Source of the DNA: Agromyces sp.
Lineage (GTDB): Bacteria > Actinomycetota > Actinomycetes > Actinomycetales > Microbacteriaceae
Assembly: GCA_031178025.1 (NCBI GenBank)
Contig: JAPSJU010000127.1
Location: 1 to 6,067, forward strand
DNA: 6,067 nucleotides
Direction: 5' to 3'
The translations under genes and the position numbers were made by a program. A model generated the notes under the pieces. That model searched no databases and had not been told where the DNA came from. It worked only from the letters and a program-made list of their open reading frames with translations. This document shows, one piece after another, positions 1 to 6,005 of this stretch. The first letter of the stretch is position 1, and every line of letters starts with the position of its first letter.

Positions 1-735
1 CGGAATCGTCGCCGACCGCGACAGGTAGGAGATGATCTCCGCGACGCTGCGCACCATCTCGCTCGTCGACGCGTCCTGCAGGATGCGCCCGTCGAGGTTG
101 GTCGTGAGCCAGAGGTCCTGCGGATCGGGGATCTCGTCGGCCGTCACGACGACCGGACCGGTGGGGGTGAACCCGTCGAAGGACTTGCACCGCGACCACT
201 GAGCCTCGCTGAACTGCAGGTCCCGCGCCGTGATGTCGTTCACCACCGTGTACCCCCACACGTAGTCGAGGGCGTCGCGCACGTGCACCCCACGGGCCGG
301 GCGTCCGATGATGACGCCCAGTTCGGCCTCGTAGTCCACCTGCGTCGTCAGGTCCTCGGGCCACGTCGTGGTCGCACCGTGTCCGGTGAGCGAGTTCGGC
401 CAGAGCGAGAAGATCGTCATCGCCGTCTCGCTTCGCAGTTTCAGCTCCGAGGCGTGTGCGGCGTAGTTCGCCCCGATCGCGATGATCTGCGCCGGCCGCA
501 GCACGGCGGAGGAGTGCCGCAGCTCGCCGAGGGGGGTGAGCTCGGCCTGCGAGGTGAGCGCCGCATCGACCGCGGCGCGGACGTCGGCGAGCCCTGCCGC
601 GCCGCGTTCGATGAGGTCCTGGAGGTCGCGCGGCGCCTCGGGCATGACGTCATCGAGGAAGAGTGCCGCGTCGGCGATGGTCACCGCGAGCCGAGGGGTC
701 GTCTGGCCTTCGGCTCTGAGGTGCGCGAACTTCAC
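1..735 (-). CDS. Fumarylacetoacetate hydrolase (FAH) family protein, 3' end cut by window edge
   Basis: The 245 visible codons encode a protein of the FAH superfamily, Mg2+/Mn2+-dependent enzymes that cleave or hydrate 2-keto acids (acylpyruvases, 2-hydroxyhepta-2,4-diene-1,7-dioate isomerases, fumarylpyruvate hydrolases). A variable N-terminal part (about 1-80) is followed by the catalytic fold: GANYAAHASE (88-97), the metal-ligand stretch DYEAELGVII (134-143, ligands E136 and E138), NDITARDLQ (166-174, ligand D167) and KSFDGFTPTGP (184-194). All three expected acidic ligands are present. The last visible residues match the segment just before the usual TGTPxGVG region, so roughly 40-50 residues are missing beyond position 1. 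The GTG at 733-735 is the only sensible start: the TAG of the upstream ada-alkA gene lies in the same frame 9 nt earlier, and no other start codon lies between. The Shine-Dalgarno is poor, so translation may be coupled to ada-alkA. The substrate cannot be told from the sequence. Confidence 0.9.
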   Translation of the reverse strand, partial: MKFAHLRAEGQTTPRLAVTIADAALFLDDVMPEAPRDLQDLIERGAAGLADVRAAVDAALTSQAELTPLGELRHSSAVLRPAQIIAIGANYAAHASELKLRSETAMTIFSLWPNSLTGHGATTTWPEDLTTQVDYEAELGVIIGRPARGVHVRDALDYVWGYTVVNDITARDLQFSEAQWSRCKSFDGFTPTGPVVVTADEIPDPQDLWLTTNLDGRILQDASTSEMVRSVAEIISYLSRSATIP

Positions 736-744
736 CCGTTCAGG

Positions 745-2391
745 CTATCGGGCGTGCCGCGGTGCACGGTGTGCATCGCGTACAACACCCCCGGCCGGAT
801 CTGCCGCGGTGTCGATGGCGGCGGCCGCCCGCCAGAGATGCATCGACGCGTAGCTGCGCCACGGCGCCCAGGCGCGTCCTTCCGCCTCGAGCGCTCGGGC
901 GTCGGAGGGGAGGCCGAGGCGGGCGGCGCCGTTGCGGAGGGCGAGGTCTCCCGTGAGGAGGACGTCCGGGGCGCGGGTCACCCGCATGGCGACGTAACCG
1001 GCCGTCCATGGGCCGATGCCCGGCACGGCGAGCAGCTCGCGAGCGAGCTCGGCACGCTCCCGCTCGGCGGCGACGACGAGTGCGCCCGACGCGAGCCGGT
1101 GTGCGACGTCGACGACGGTGCGGATGCGGGCGGCCGGGCCCCGCAACACCGACTCCCCGCGAGCGGCGATCGTCGCCGCGGTCGGGAAGAGCACGGCGGG
1201 CGCGCCGGAAGGCCCCTCGACCGGGTCGCCGAGCGCCGCGGCGAGTCTGGCCAGCGCCGTGCGCGCGGCCTTCACCGAGACCTGCTGGCCGATGAGGGCG
1301 CGGAAGACGAGTTCGTGCGGATCCAGGCACCCGGGCACGCGGATGCCCGGGATGGCAGCGACGGATGCCGCGAGCCGCCGGTCCGCGGCGAGTGCTGCAT
1401 CGATCGCCACGGCGTCGGCGTCGAGGTCGAAGAGCCGTCGCACGCGTGCGACGAGCGGCGGCAGGTCGGCCAGGCTCGCCAGCCGCGCCTCGACATCGAT
1501 GGTCGGCGCGTCGGGCTCGCCGCCGGACGCGAAGCGCACGATGGCCGGCCCTGCCGGAAGCCGCAGCGACCGGGCGTAGTGGTCCTCACCCGCCTGCTCG
1601 ACGCCGTCGAGGCTGCGTGCCGCGAGCCAGGCGAAGACGCCCCGGGCGTCGAACGGAGGCCGGGCCGGGAGGCGCAGGCGGACGACGCCGATGTCGGTCG
1701 CCGCGGCCCCGGCGCCGCTTCCCGGATCGGCCGCCTCGCGCGCGGGGCGGGGGACCGCGATCACCGCGGCGGGGGGCCGGCGACGTCGCGCCGACATCCG
1801 CAGCTCGAGCGGGCTCCGCTCGTACACCGCCCGGATCGTCTCGTTGAACTGGCGGATGCTCCCGAAGCCCGATGCGAACGCGACATCCGCGACGGGCAGG
1901 GTCGTCGACGTGAGCAGCACCCGCGCCGTCTGCGCCCGATGCGCGCGTGAGAGCGCGAGCGGCCCGGCGCCGAGCTCCGCCGTGAGCACGCGCGTGAGGT
2001 GCCGCGGGGTGTAGCCGAGGCGGGCGGCGAGGCCCGGCACGCCGTCCCGTTCCACGACGCCGTCGGCGATCAGCCGCATCGCGCGGGCGGCGAGGTCGTC
2101 GCGCAGGTCCCACTCGGGCGAGCCGGGCACGGCGTCGGGCAGGCACCGCTTGCACGCGCGGAGTCCGGCCTCGTGGGCTGCCGCGGCGGTGAGGTAGAAA
2201 CGCACGTTCGAGGGCTTCGGGGCGACTGCCGGGCAACTCGGGCGGCAGTAGATGCCGGTCGAGTGCACGCCGGTGATGAACTGCCCGTCGAAGCGCGCGT
2301 CCCTGGCCTGCATGGCCCGGTACCGTTCGGCGAACACCGGATCGCCGAGGGGATCGGCCGGGTGGAGAAGCGTGCGCGGTGACGGGCCCAT
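745..2391 (-). CDS. alkA: Bifunctional Ada-type regulator / DNA-3-methyladenine glycosylase II (Ada-AraC-AlkA fusion)
   Basis: A 548-aa DNA-alkylation repair protein with three modules. Residues about 15-88 are the Ada zinc domain: C49, C53, C80 and C83 have the same 4/27/3 spacing as C38, C42, C69 and C72 of E. coli Ada, so C49 should be the methyl-phosphotriester acceptor. Residues about 100-198 form an AraC-type double helix-turn-helix (second HTH near VADVAFASGFGSIRQFN, 167-183). Residues about 232-525 are AlkA: an N-terminal domain, then the helix-hairpin-helix-GPD core with LLAVPGIGPWTAGY (453-466) and catalytic Asp D482 in LLTGDLALRNG. There is no O6-alkylguanine methyltransferase domain (no PCHR motif). 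The layout matches mycobacterial AlkA (Ada-AlkA fusion), which senses methylated backbone, activates the adaptive response and excises 3-methylpurines; that role is inferred here. The ATG start is supported by GGGAGG 8 nt upstream. The FAH gene begins 9 nt after its stop. Confidence 0.96.
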   Translation of the reverse strand: MGPSPRTLLHPADPLGDPVFAERYRAMQARDARFDGQFITGVHSTGIYCRPSCPAVAPKPSNVRFYLTAAAAHEAGLRACKRCLPDAVPGSPEWDLRDDLAARAMRLIADGVVERDGVPGLAARLGYTPRHLTRVLTAELGAGPLALSRAHRAQTARVLLTSTTLPVADVAFASGFGSIRQFNETIRAVYERSPLELRMSARRRRPPAAVIAVPRPAREAADPGSGAGAAATDIGVVRLRLPARPPFDARGVFAWLAARSLDGVEQAGEDHYARSLRLPAGPAIVRFASGGEPDAPTIDVEARLASLADLPPLVARVRRLFDLDADAVAIDAALAADRRLAASVAAIPGIRVPGCLDPHELVFRALIGQQVSVKAARTALARLAAALGDPVEGPSGAPAVLFPTAATIAARGESVLRGPAARIRTVVDVAHRLASGALVVAAERERAELARELLAVPGIGPWTAGYVAMRVTRAPDVLLTGDLALRNGAARLGLPSDARALEAEGRAWAPWRSYASMHLWRAAAAIDTAADPAGGVVRDAHRAPRHAR

Positions 2392-2399
2392 GCGCCCAG

Positions 2400-2405
2400 C
2401 CTCCC
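2400..2405 (-). promoter_or_regulatory. Ribosome-binding site of ada-alkA
   Basis: Read on the minus strand this is GGGAGG, separated by 8 nt from the ATG at 2391. It is the best Shine-Dalgarno sequence in the window, and it fixes the ada-alkA start over the internal Met27. It also shows that this gene has a leadered mRNA, unlike several neighbours. Confidence 0.75.
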
Positions 2406-2452
2406 ATGCCCGGCAGACGTGGACCAGCGGAAATCGGACATGGCCGCATGGC

Positions 2453-2458
2453 TAGGGT
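2453..2458 (+). promoter_or_regulatory. Candidate -10 element (TAGGGT) for leaderless expression of the FAD oxidoreductase
   Basis: TAGGGT fits the actinobacterial TANNNT -10 consensus and lies exactly 6 nt before the ATG at 2465. That would place transcription initiation at or next to the A of the start codon. The six intervening bases are GGAGGG, too close to the ATG to be a normal Shine-Dalgarno; an AGGG overlapping the hexamer (2454-2457) is an alternative ribosome-binding site with 7-nt spacing. No good -35 is seen. Confidence 0.5.
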
Positions 2459-2464
2459 GGAGGG

Positions 2465-3862
2465 ATGCCGCACGCCGTACTGGACCGCCTGCACGACACC
2501 CTCGGCGCCGCCGTGACGACCGATCCCGCCGCGCTCGACGCCGCTCGCGAGGACCACTCGGGATGGCGCAGCCCGAGCGCGCCGCTCGCGGTCGTGCGCG
2601 CCGCATCCGTCGGCGACGTGCAGGCCGTGCTCCGCATCGCCCACCGGACGGGCACCCCTGTCGTGCCCCGCGGGGCCGGTACCGGACTCGCCGGGGGCGC
2701 CATCGCGAGCCCCGGTGCGATCGTGCTCGACGTCTCCGGGATGAACCGCATCCTCGAAGTCTCCGAGGCCGACGAACTCGCCGTGGTCGAGCCCGGTGTG
2801 CTGAATGCCGACCTCAACGCGGCGCTCGCCCCGCTGGGCCTCTGGTTCACGCCGGACCCCGCGAGCCGCGCGATCTCCTCCATCGGCGGCAACATCGCGA
2901 CCAATGCCGGTGGACTGCTCTGCGCGAAGTACGGCGTCACCCGGGAGTCGGTGCTCGGCCTCGCGGTCGTGCTCGCCGACGGCCGCCTGCTGCGCACGGG
3001 CCATCGCACGGTCAAGGGCGTCACCGGCTACGACCTCACCGCGCTCATGACGGGCTCGGAGGGGACGCTCGGCGTCATCGTGGAGGCGACCGTGCGGCTG
3101 CGTCCGATCGCTCCGGGCGCGACCGTGACCGTCGCCGCCGTGTTCCGCGACGTCGAGACGGCCGCCGGAGCGGCCGCGGGCGTGACGGCCGCGCGCATCC
3201 GGCCAGCGGTGCTCGAGCTCATCGACGCGGCCGGGCTCGAGCGCGTCGCCCGGCACCTCGGCCCCACGGCGCTCGCCGGAACCCCGCTCGAGGCGCTCGC
3301 CACGGGCGAGACGTTCCTGCTCGCGCAGAGCGACGCTGCCGGGGCCGACGTCGAGGCCGACGCGATCGCCGCCGTCTTCACCGCGGCAGGCGGACGGGTC
3401 ACGAGGTCGACCGATACCGCGACAGGCGAGCGCCTGCTCGACATCCGCCGCGCGATGCACCCGGCGCTCGCGGCATCCGGCCGGGTCCTCATCGAGGATG
3501 TCGCCGTGCCCCGCTCCCGACTGCCCGAGATGTTCCGCGCGATCGAGGGGATCGGCCGTCGCTACGGGCTCGAGATCCCGACGATCGCGCATGCGGGCGA
3601 CGGCAACCTGCATCCGAACTTCGTCTTCAGCGGAGACGAGGTGCCCGATCAGGTGTGGGCCGCCGCGGACGAGATGTTCCGCACCGCAGTGGCACTGGGC
3701 GGCACGCTCACGGGCGAGCACGGCGTGGGTGTCCTGAAGCGGCGGTGGCTCGCCGACGAGCTCGGTGTGGACTCCTTCGAGCTGCAGCGGCAGATCAAGG
3801 CGGTGTTCGATCCGACGGGCATCCTCAATCCGGGGGTGATGTTCGAGTCGCCTCCACGGTGA
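2465..3862 (+). CDS. FAD-binding oxidoreductase, GlcD/D-lactate dehydrogenase-like (2-hydroxyacid oxidising)
   Basis: A 465-aa flavoprotein of the VAO/PCMH superfamily with a C-terminal FAD-oxidase domain, the family of GlcD, D-lactate dehydrogenase and D-2-hydroxyglutarate dehydrogenase. The FAD-binding half shows VVPRGAGTGLAGGA (66-79), SIGGNIATNAGG (139-150) and GYDLTALMTGSEGTLGVI (188-205). The C-terminal half shows EDVAVPRSRL (344-353), HAGDGNLHPNF (376-386), GGTLTGEHGVG (412-422) and FDPTGILNPG (448-457). H376, H383 and E418-H419 match the metal and substrate site of the D-2-hydroxyglutarate dehydrogenase group. Length is normal and the protein looks cytosolic or peripheral, without a signal peptide. 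It should oxidise a D-2-hydroxyacid to the 2-keto acid, but the substrate (glycolate, D-lactate, D-2-hydroxyglutarate) cannot be chosen from the sequence. There is no GlcE or iron-sulfur GlcF partner beside it, so it probably acts alone or with an unlinked electron acceptor. Confidence 0.93.
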   Translation: MPHAVLDRLHDTLGAAVTTDPAALDAAREDHSGWRSPSAPLAVVRAASVGDVQAVLRIAHRTGTPVVPRGAGTGLAGGAIASPGAIVLDVSGMNRILEVSEADELAVVEPGVLNADLNAALAPLGLWFTPDPASRAISSIGGNIATNAGGLLCAKYGVTRESVLGLAVVLADGRLLRTGHRTVKGVTGYDLTALMTGSEGTLGVIVEATVRLRPIAPGATVTVAAVFRDVETAAGAAAGVTAARIRPAVLELIDAAGLERVARHLGPTALAGTPLEALATGETFLLAQSDAAGADVEADAIAAVFTAAGGRVTRSTDTATGERLLDIRRAMHPALAASGRVLIEDVAVPRSRLPEMFRAIEGIGRRYGLEIPTIAHAGDGNLHPNFVFSGDEVPDQVWAAADEMFRTAVALGGTLTGEHGVGVLKRRWLADELGVDSFELQRQIKAVFDPTGILNPGVMFESPPR

Positions 3863-3875
3863 TCCGCTCCCTCGA

Positions 3876-3881
3876 TACACT
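3876..3881 (+). promoter_or_regulatory. Candidate -10 element (TACACT) for leaderless expression of the PrsW gene
   Basis: TACACT fits TANNNT and is exactly 6 nt before the GTG at 3888. No purine-rich ribosome-binding site precedes that GTG (the bases are TCGCGA), so a leaderless transcript beginning at or near the GTG is the simplest reading. The element lies in the 25-nt gap after the FAD oxidoreductase stop, which suggests separate transcription of PrsW in addition to any read-through. The -35 region is weak. Confidence 0.5.
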
Positions 3882-3887
3882 TCGCGA

Positions 3888-5048
3888 GTGACCACCGCGC
3901 AACCGTCGCCCGCTCCGAATCCGTCGCCGACGCCGCCGCTCTGGACCGCCCCGCCCCCGCGTGCCCGCCGCGACGGGGTGGTGTTCGGGATCGTCGGCAT
4001 CTCGATCGCGGCCCTCGTCGGCCTGCTCGTGCTCGCCTACCTCGCCTCGGGTCTGGGCGTGTCGACGCTCCTCGTGGGTTCGGTGCTCGCCCTCGTGCCG
4101 CTCACCATCGTGCTGCTCGCGGTGCGATGGGTCGACCGATGGGAACCGGAGCCGCGCTGGGCGCTCTGGTTCTCGTTCCTCTGGGGTGCGGCCGTCTCGG
4201 TCGCGATCGCCCTCATCGTCGATCTCGGCGTGCAGCTCGCGCTCGCCTTCGCGAATGCCGGCAGCGGGCCGGACGAGGCCCTCCAGGCCGTCGTGCAGGC
4301 GCCGCTCGTCGAGGAGACCGCCAAGGGGCTCGGTGTACTGCTCGTCTACACGTTCTCGCGGTCGCACTTCGACGGGCCGGTCGACGGCCTGGTGTACGCC
4401 GCCACGGTCGCCGCGGGGTTCGCCTTCACCGAGAACATCCTCTACTTCGGCGCCGCGCTCATCGAAGGCGGGGCGAGCGAGCTCGGGGCGACCTTCGTGC
4501 TGCGTGGACTGTTCTCGCCGTTCGCGCACGTGCTGTTCACTGTGTGCGCCGGCCTCGCGATCGGGCTGGGGGCGCGGCGCGGCGGGGGAGCCGCCGTCGT
4601 CGGCTGGTTCCTGGCGGGCCTTGCGGGGGCGACACTGCTCCATGCCCTCTGGAACGGCTCCCTCGCGTTCGCGAGCGACGCGATCGGTCTCTACTTCACC
4701 GTCCAGGTGCCGATCTTCATCGTCGCCGTGCTGCTCACGATCTCCCTCCGTCGGGCGGAGGTCCGCGTCACCCGCGCCCGCCTCGCGGAGTACGGCGCGG
4801 CCGGCTGGTTCAGCCCCGCGGAGGTCGAGATGCTCGCGACGCCCGCCGGTCGGCGGCAGGCGAAGGCGTGGGCGCGAGCGCAGACCCCGCCTCGCACCGC
4901 CCTGATGCGGAAGCTCATCGCGGATGCCACGCATCTCGCGTTCACTCGGCAGCGCCTCGTCAACGGCGTGGGCACGGCGCGAGCGCTGGCCGACGAACAG
5001 GCGCTGCTCAGCGCGGTCGTGTCCGATCGGGCGGCCCTGCTGCGGTGA
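3888..5048 (+). CDS. PrsW family intramembrane metalloprotease
   Basis: A 386-aa polytopic membrane protein of the PrsW (CAAX-protease-like, M82) group, which cuts substrates within the membrane; B. subtilis PrsW cleaves the anti-sigma factor RsiW. The family motifs are present in order: VEETAKGLGV (141-150, E142/E143/K146), GFAFTENILYF (177-187, E182/N183), PFAHVLFT (211-218, H214) and LHALWNGS (251-258, H252). Residues 1-28 are a Pro/Ser/Thr-rich tail. Hydrophobic segments lie near 31-53, 60-80, 92-121, 167-190, 203-228, 235-256 and 268-287. WVDRWEPEP (81-89) follows the second. The last ~100 residues (288-386) form a charged, Ala/Arg-rich tail, probably cytoplasmic. The GTG start is chosen because it precedes the full soluble N-terminus and has a well-placed -10 instead of a ribosome-binding site. 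The substrate is unknown; no sigma or anti-sigma gene is in the window. Confidence 0.93.
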   Translation: MTTAQPSPAPNPSPTPPLWTAPPPRARRDGVVFGIVGISIAALVGLLVLAYLASGLGVSTLLVGSVLALVPLTIVLLAVRWVDRWEPEPRWALWFSFLWGAAVSVAIALIVDLGVQLALAFANAGSGPDEALQAVVQAPLVEETAKGLGVLLVYTFSRSHFDGPVDGLVYAATVAAGFAFTENILYFGAALIEGGASELGATFVLRGLFSPFAHVLFTVCAGLAIGLGARRGGGAAVVGWFLAGLAGATLLHALWNGSLAFASDAIGLYFTVQVPIFIVAVLLTISLRRAEVRVTRARLAEYGAAGWFSPAEVEMLATPAGRRQAKAWARAQTPPRTALMRKLIADATHLAFTRQRLVNGVGTARALADEQALLSAVVSDRAALLR

Positions 5049-5229
5049 ACCGACCGGGCGGGAATCGAAGGCACCGCACACAAGGAGACTCGCCGCCCTG
5101 TGGTGTGGCACTGCCGACATCTCTACCGGACGACGAGTTCTCGGATTCCAGCGTGCAACCTGTTCGCGGTCAGCGCAAGGGGGGAGTGGACGCTTGTCCG
5201 CTCGTGCCGGGTCCGTTTGGATGGAACGC
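5049..5229 (+). other. 181-nt intergenic region upstream of the FKBP gene, promoter not resolved
   Basis: This gap should carry the FKBP promoter, but I see no TANNNT element near its start codon. It holds two purine-rich stretches, AAGGAG (5082-5087) and AAGGGGGGAG (5177-5186). Each precedes a short open frame that ends just inside the FKBP coding start: GTG 5100 to TGA 5237, and GTG 5186 to TGA 5233. Neither is convincing as a gene. No clear rho-independent terminator for the PrsW gene is visible, so read-through into FKBP is possible. Confidence 0.4.
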
Positions 5230-5601
5230 ATGACTGACACGAACAGCAAGCCCGAGGTCGACGCGCCCGAGGGCCCCGCCCCAGCCGAACTCGTCATCGA
5301 GGACATCGTCGTGGGGGAGGGCGTCGAGGCGACGCCCGGATCCACCGTCGACGTGCACTACCTCGGCGTCGAGTACGAGACCGGCGAGGAGTTCGACTCG
5401 TCGTGGAGCCGCGGCCAGTCGATCAACTTCCCCCTCCAGGCGCTCATCGCCGGCTGGCAGGAGGGCATCCCCGGAATGAAGGTCGGCGGCCGTCGCAAGC
5501 TGACGGTGCCGCCGCACCTGGCATACGGTCCCGCCGGCGGCGGGCACCAGCTGTCGGGCAAGACCCTGATCTTCGTGATCGACCTGCTCGGCGCGAGCTG
5601 A
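5230..5601 (+). CDS. FKBP-type peptidyl-prolyl cis-trans isomerase, short cytosolic form
   Basis: A 123-aa single-domain FKBP that catalyses cis-trans isomerisation of Xaa-Pro bonds. After a charged, Pro-rich lead (1-20) the FKBP fold runs from about 21 to 121. By alignment with human FKBP12 the pocket residues are kept: Y44 (Y26), F55-D56 (F36-D37, in EEFDSS), F67 (F46), I73 (I56), W76 (W59), Y99 (Y82, in PPHLAYG) and F115 (F99, in LIFVIDLL). There is no signal peptide or lipobox, so it should be cytosolic, and likely FK506-sensitive given the intact pocket. Size and layout resemble the small FKBP of Streptomyces. The start is uncertain: ATG 5230 (MTDTNSKPE) is chosen as the usual N-terminus of this group, while ATG 5221 in the same frame would add MER. 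Neither has a good ribosome-binding site. The frame stays open far upstream, so no stop codon limits the start. Confidence 0.95.
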   Translation: MTDTNSKPEVDAPEGPAPAELVIEDIVVGEGVEATPGSTVDVHYLGVEYETGEEFDSSWSRGQSINFPLQALIAGWQEGIPGMKVGGRRKLTVPPHLAYGPAGGGHQLSGKTLIFVIDLLGAS

Positions 5602-5619
5602 ACCGACGGGTCGAGGAGG

Positions 5620-5647
5620 AGGGCCGGCGGGCGTGCTCGCCGGCCCT
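5620..5647. terminator. GC-rich inverted repeat, likely bidirectional terminator
   Basis: AGGGCCGGCG (5620-5629) and CGCCGGCCCT (5638-5647) form a perfect 10-bp stem with an 8-nt loop; three more pairs (GAG/CTC) extend it beyond one G-G mismatch. It begins 19 nt after the FKBP stop and lies about 31 nt beyond the stop of the convergent gene at 5679, so it can serve both. No U-tract follows, which is common for hairpin terminators in high-GC actinobacteria. Confidence 0.75.
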
Positions 5648-5678
5648 GCTCATGCCTGCCGTGACGACGGAAGGAGGG

Positions 5679-5999
5679 TCATCGCGGTCGGCGTGGCGTC
5701 TCAGGTCCTTCGCGCGGGCGTGGATGCGCCGGCTCGGGATCGGTCCGTTCCTGCACGCGGTCGACCAGCTCGCGCCAGGCACCCGTGAGCTGCCGGTCGG
5801 CGAGGGTCGCCTCGTGGGGCGGGCACCGGATGCGATAGACGAAACGATCGGGCTCCGGGGGCGACGGCGGCGGCTGGGTCCACGGGATCTGCTCGATGAG
5901 CAGGTACCACTCATCGCGGTCGGGCTGCTCGTCGACGTGCAGCTCCCAGGTGAGCCGGAGTCCCGCCAGGCCGCCACTGCGCGACACGATGACGTCCAT
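5679..5999 (-). CDS. Protealysin inhibitor emfourin family protein (small protein, predicted M4-protease inhibitor)
   Basis: A 106-aa protein without signal peptide or membrane segment. It opens with MDVIVSRSGGLAGLRLTWEL, in which the R-S-G-G-x-A-G-[IL] signature near the N-terminus is typical of emfourin, the inhibitor of the M4 metalloprotease protealysin in Serratia. Further family-like parts are IPW (38-40), DRFVYRI (51-57), HEATLADRQLTG (62-73) and AWRELVDRV (74-82). Residues 83-106 are a Pro/Arg/Glu-rich tail, probably disordered. The assignment rests on recalled family pattern, not on a search, and inhibitor activity is inferred. In many bacteria the partner M4 protease gene is adjacent; none is in this window, but the right edge lies only 68 nt upstream of this gene. 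The ATG at 5997-5999 is chosen because a TAGCAT -10 candidate lies 6 nt before it. It is convergent with FKBP. Confidence 0.78.
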   Translation of the reverse strand: MDVIVSRSGGLAGLRLTWELHVDEQPDRDEWYLLIEQIPWTQPPPSPPEPDRFVYRIRCPPHEATLADRQLTGAWRELVDRVQERTDPEPAHPRPREGPETPRRPR

Positions 6000-6005
6000 C
6001 CTCGG

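Larger units (their letters stand above)
2392..2464. promoter_or_regulatory. Divergent intergenic region between ada-alkA and the FAD oxidoreductase
   Basis: These 73 nt must hold the promoters of both divergent genes. On the plus side a TAGGGT hexamer (2453-2458) fits a -10 element. On the minus side I see the GGGAGG ribosome-binding site but no convincing -10/-35 pair. A short dyad, CATG-N4-CATG, occupies 2439-2450 just upstream of the plus-strand -10, where a repressor or activator could act. I cannot identify a recognisable Ada box. Because the region is so short, activity of one promoter could affect the other. Confidence 0.55.

Noticed and set aside
283..1950. Long plus-strand open frame (555 codons)
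   Set aside because: It lies antisense to the FAH and Ada-AlkA genes, has an Arg/Gly-rich low-complexity translation with no recognisable motif, and is explained by the scarcity of stop codons in GC-rich DNA.
2419..3891. Plus-strand open frame (490 codons) overlapping the FAD oxidoreductase in another frame
   Set aside because: The translation is almost only Arg/Gly/Ala/Pro, and the real coding frame is the one carrying the FAD and metal-site motifs.
1586..4000. Long minus-strand open frame (804 codons)
   Set aside because: It overlaps Ada-AlkA out of frame and runs antisense through the whole FAD oxidoreductase gene. Its translation is Arg/Gly/Asp-rich with no domain, whereas the overlapped genes have intact family motifs.
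4127..5233. Plus-strand open frame (368 codons) overlapping PrsW
   Set aside because: Out-of-frame shadow of PrsW with an Arg-rich translation; only its last 15 codons (from GTG 5186) are discussed, as a speculative leader.
5100..5237. 45-residue open frame starting GTG 5100, preceded by AAGGAG (5082-5087)
   Set aside because: The spacing to the start is 12 nt, many codons end in A or T unlike the neighbouring genes, the product is not recognisable, and it overlaps the FKBP start out of frame.
3825..5345. Long minus-strand open frame (506 codons) opposite PrsW and FKBP
   Set aside because: Antisense shadow of two genes with clear catalytic motifs; the translation is charged low-complexity sequence.
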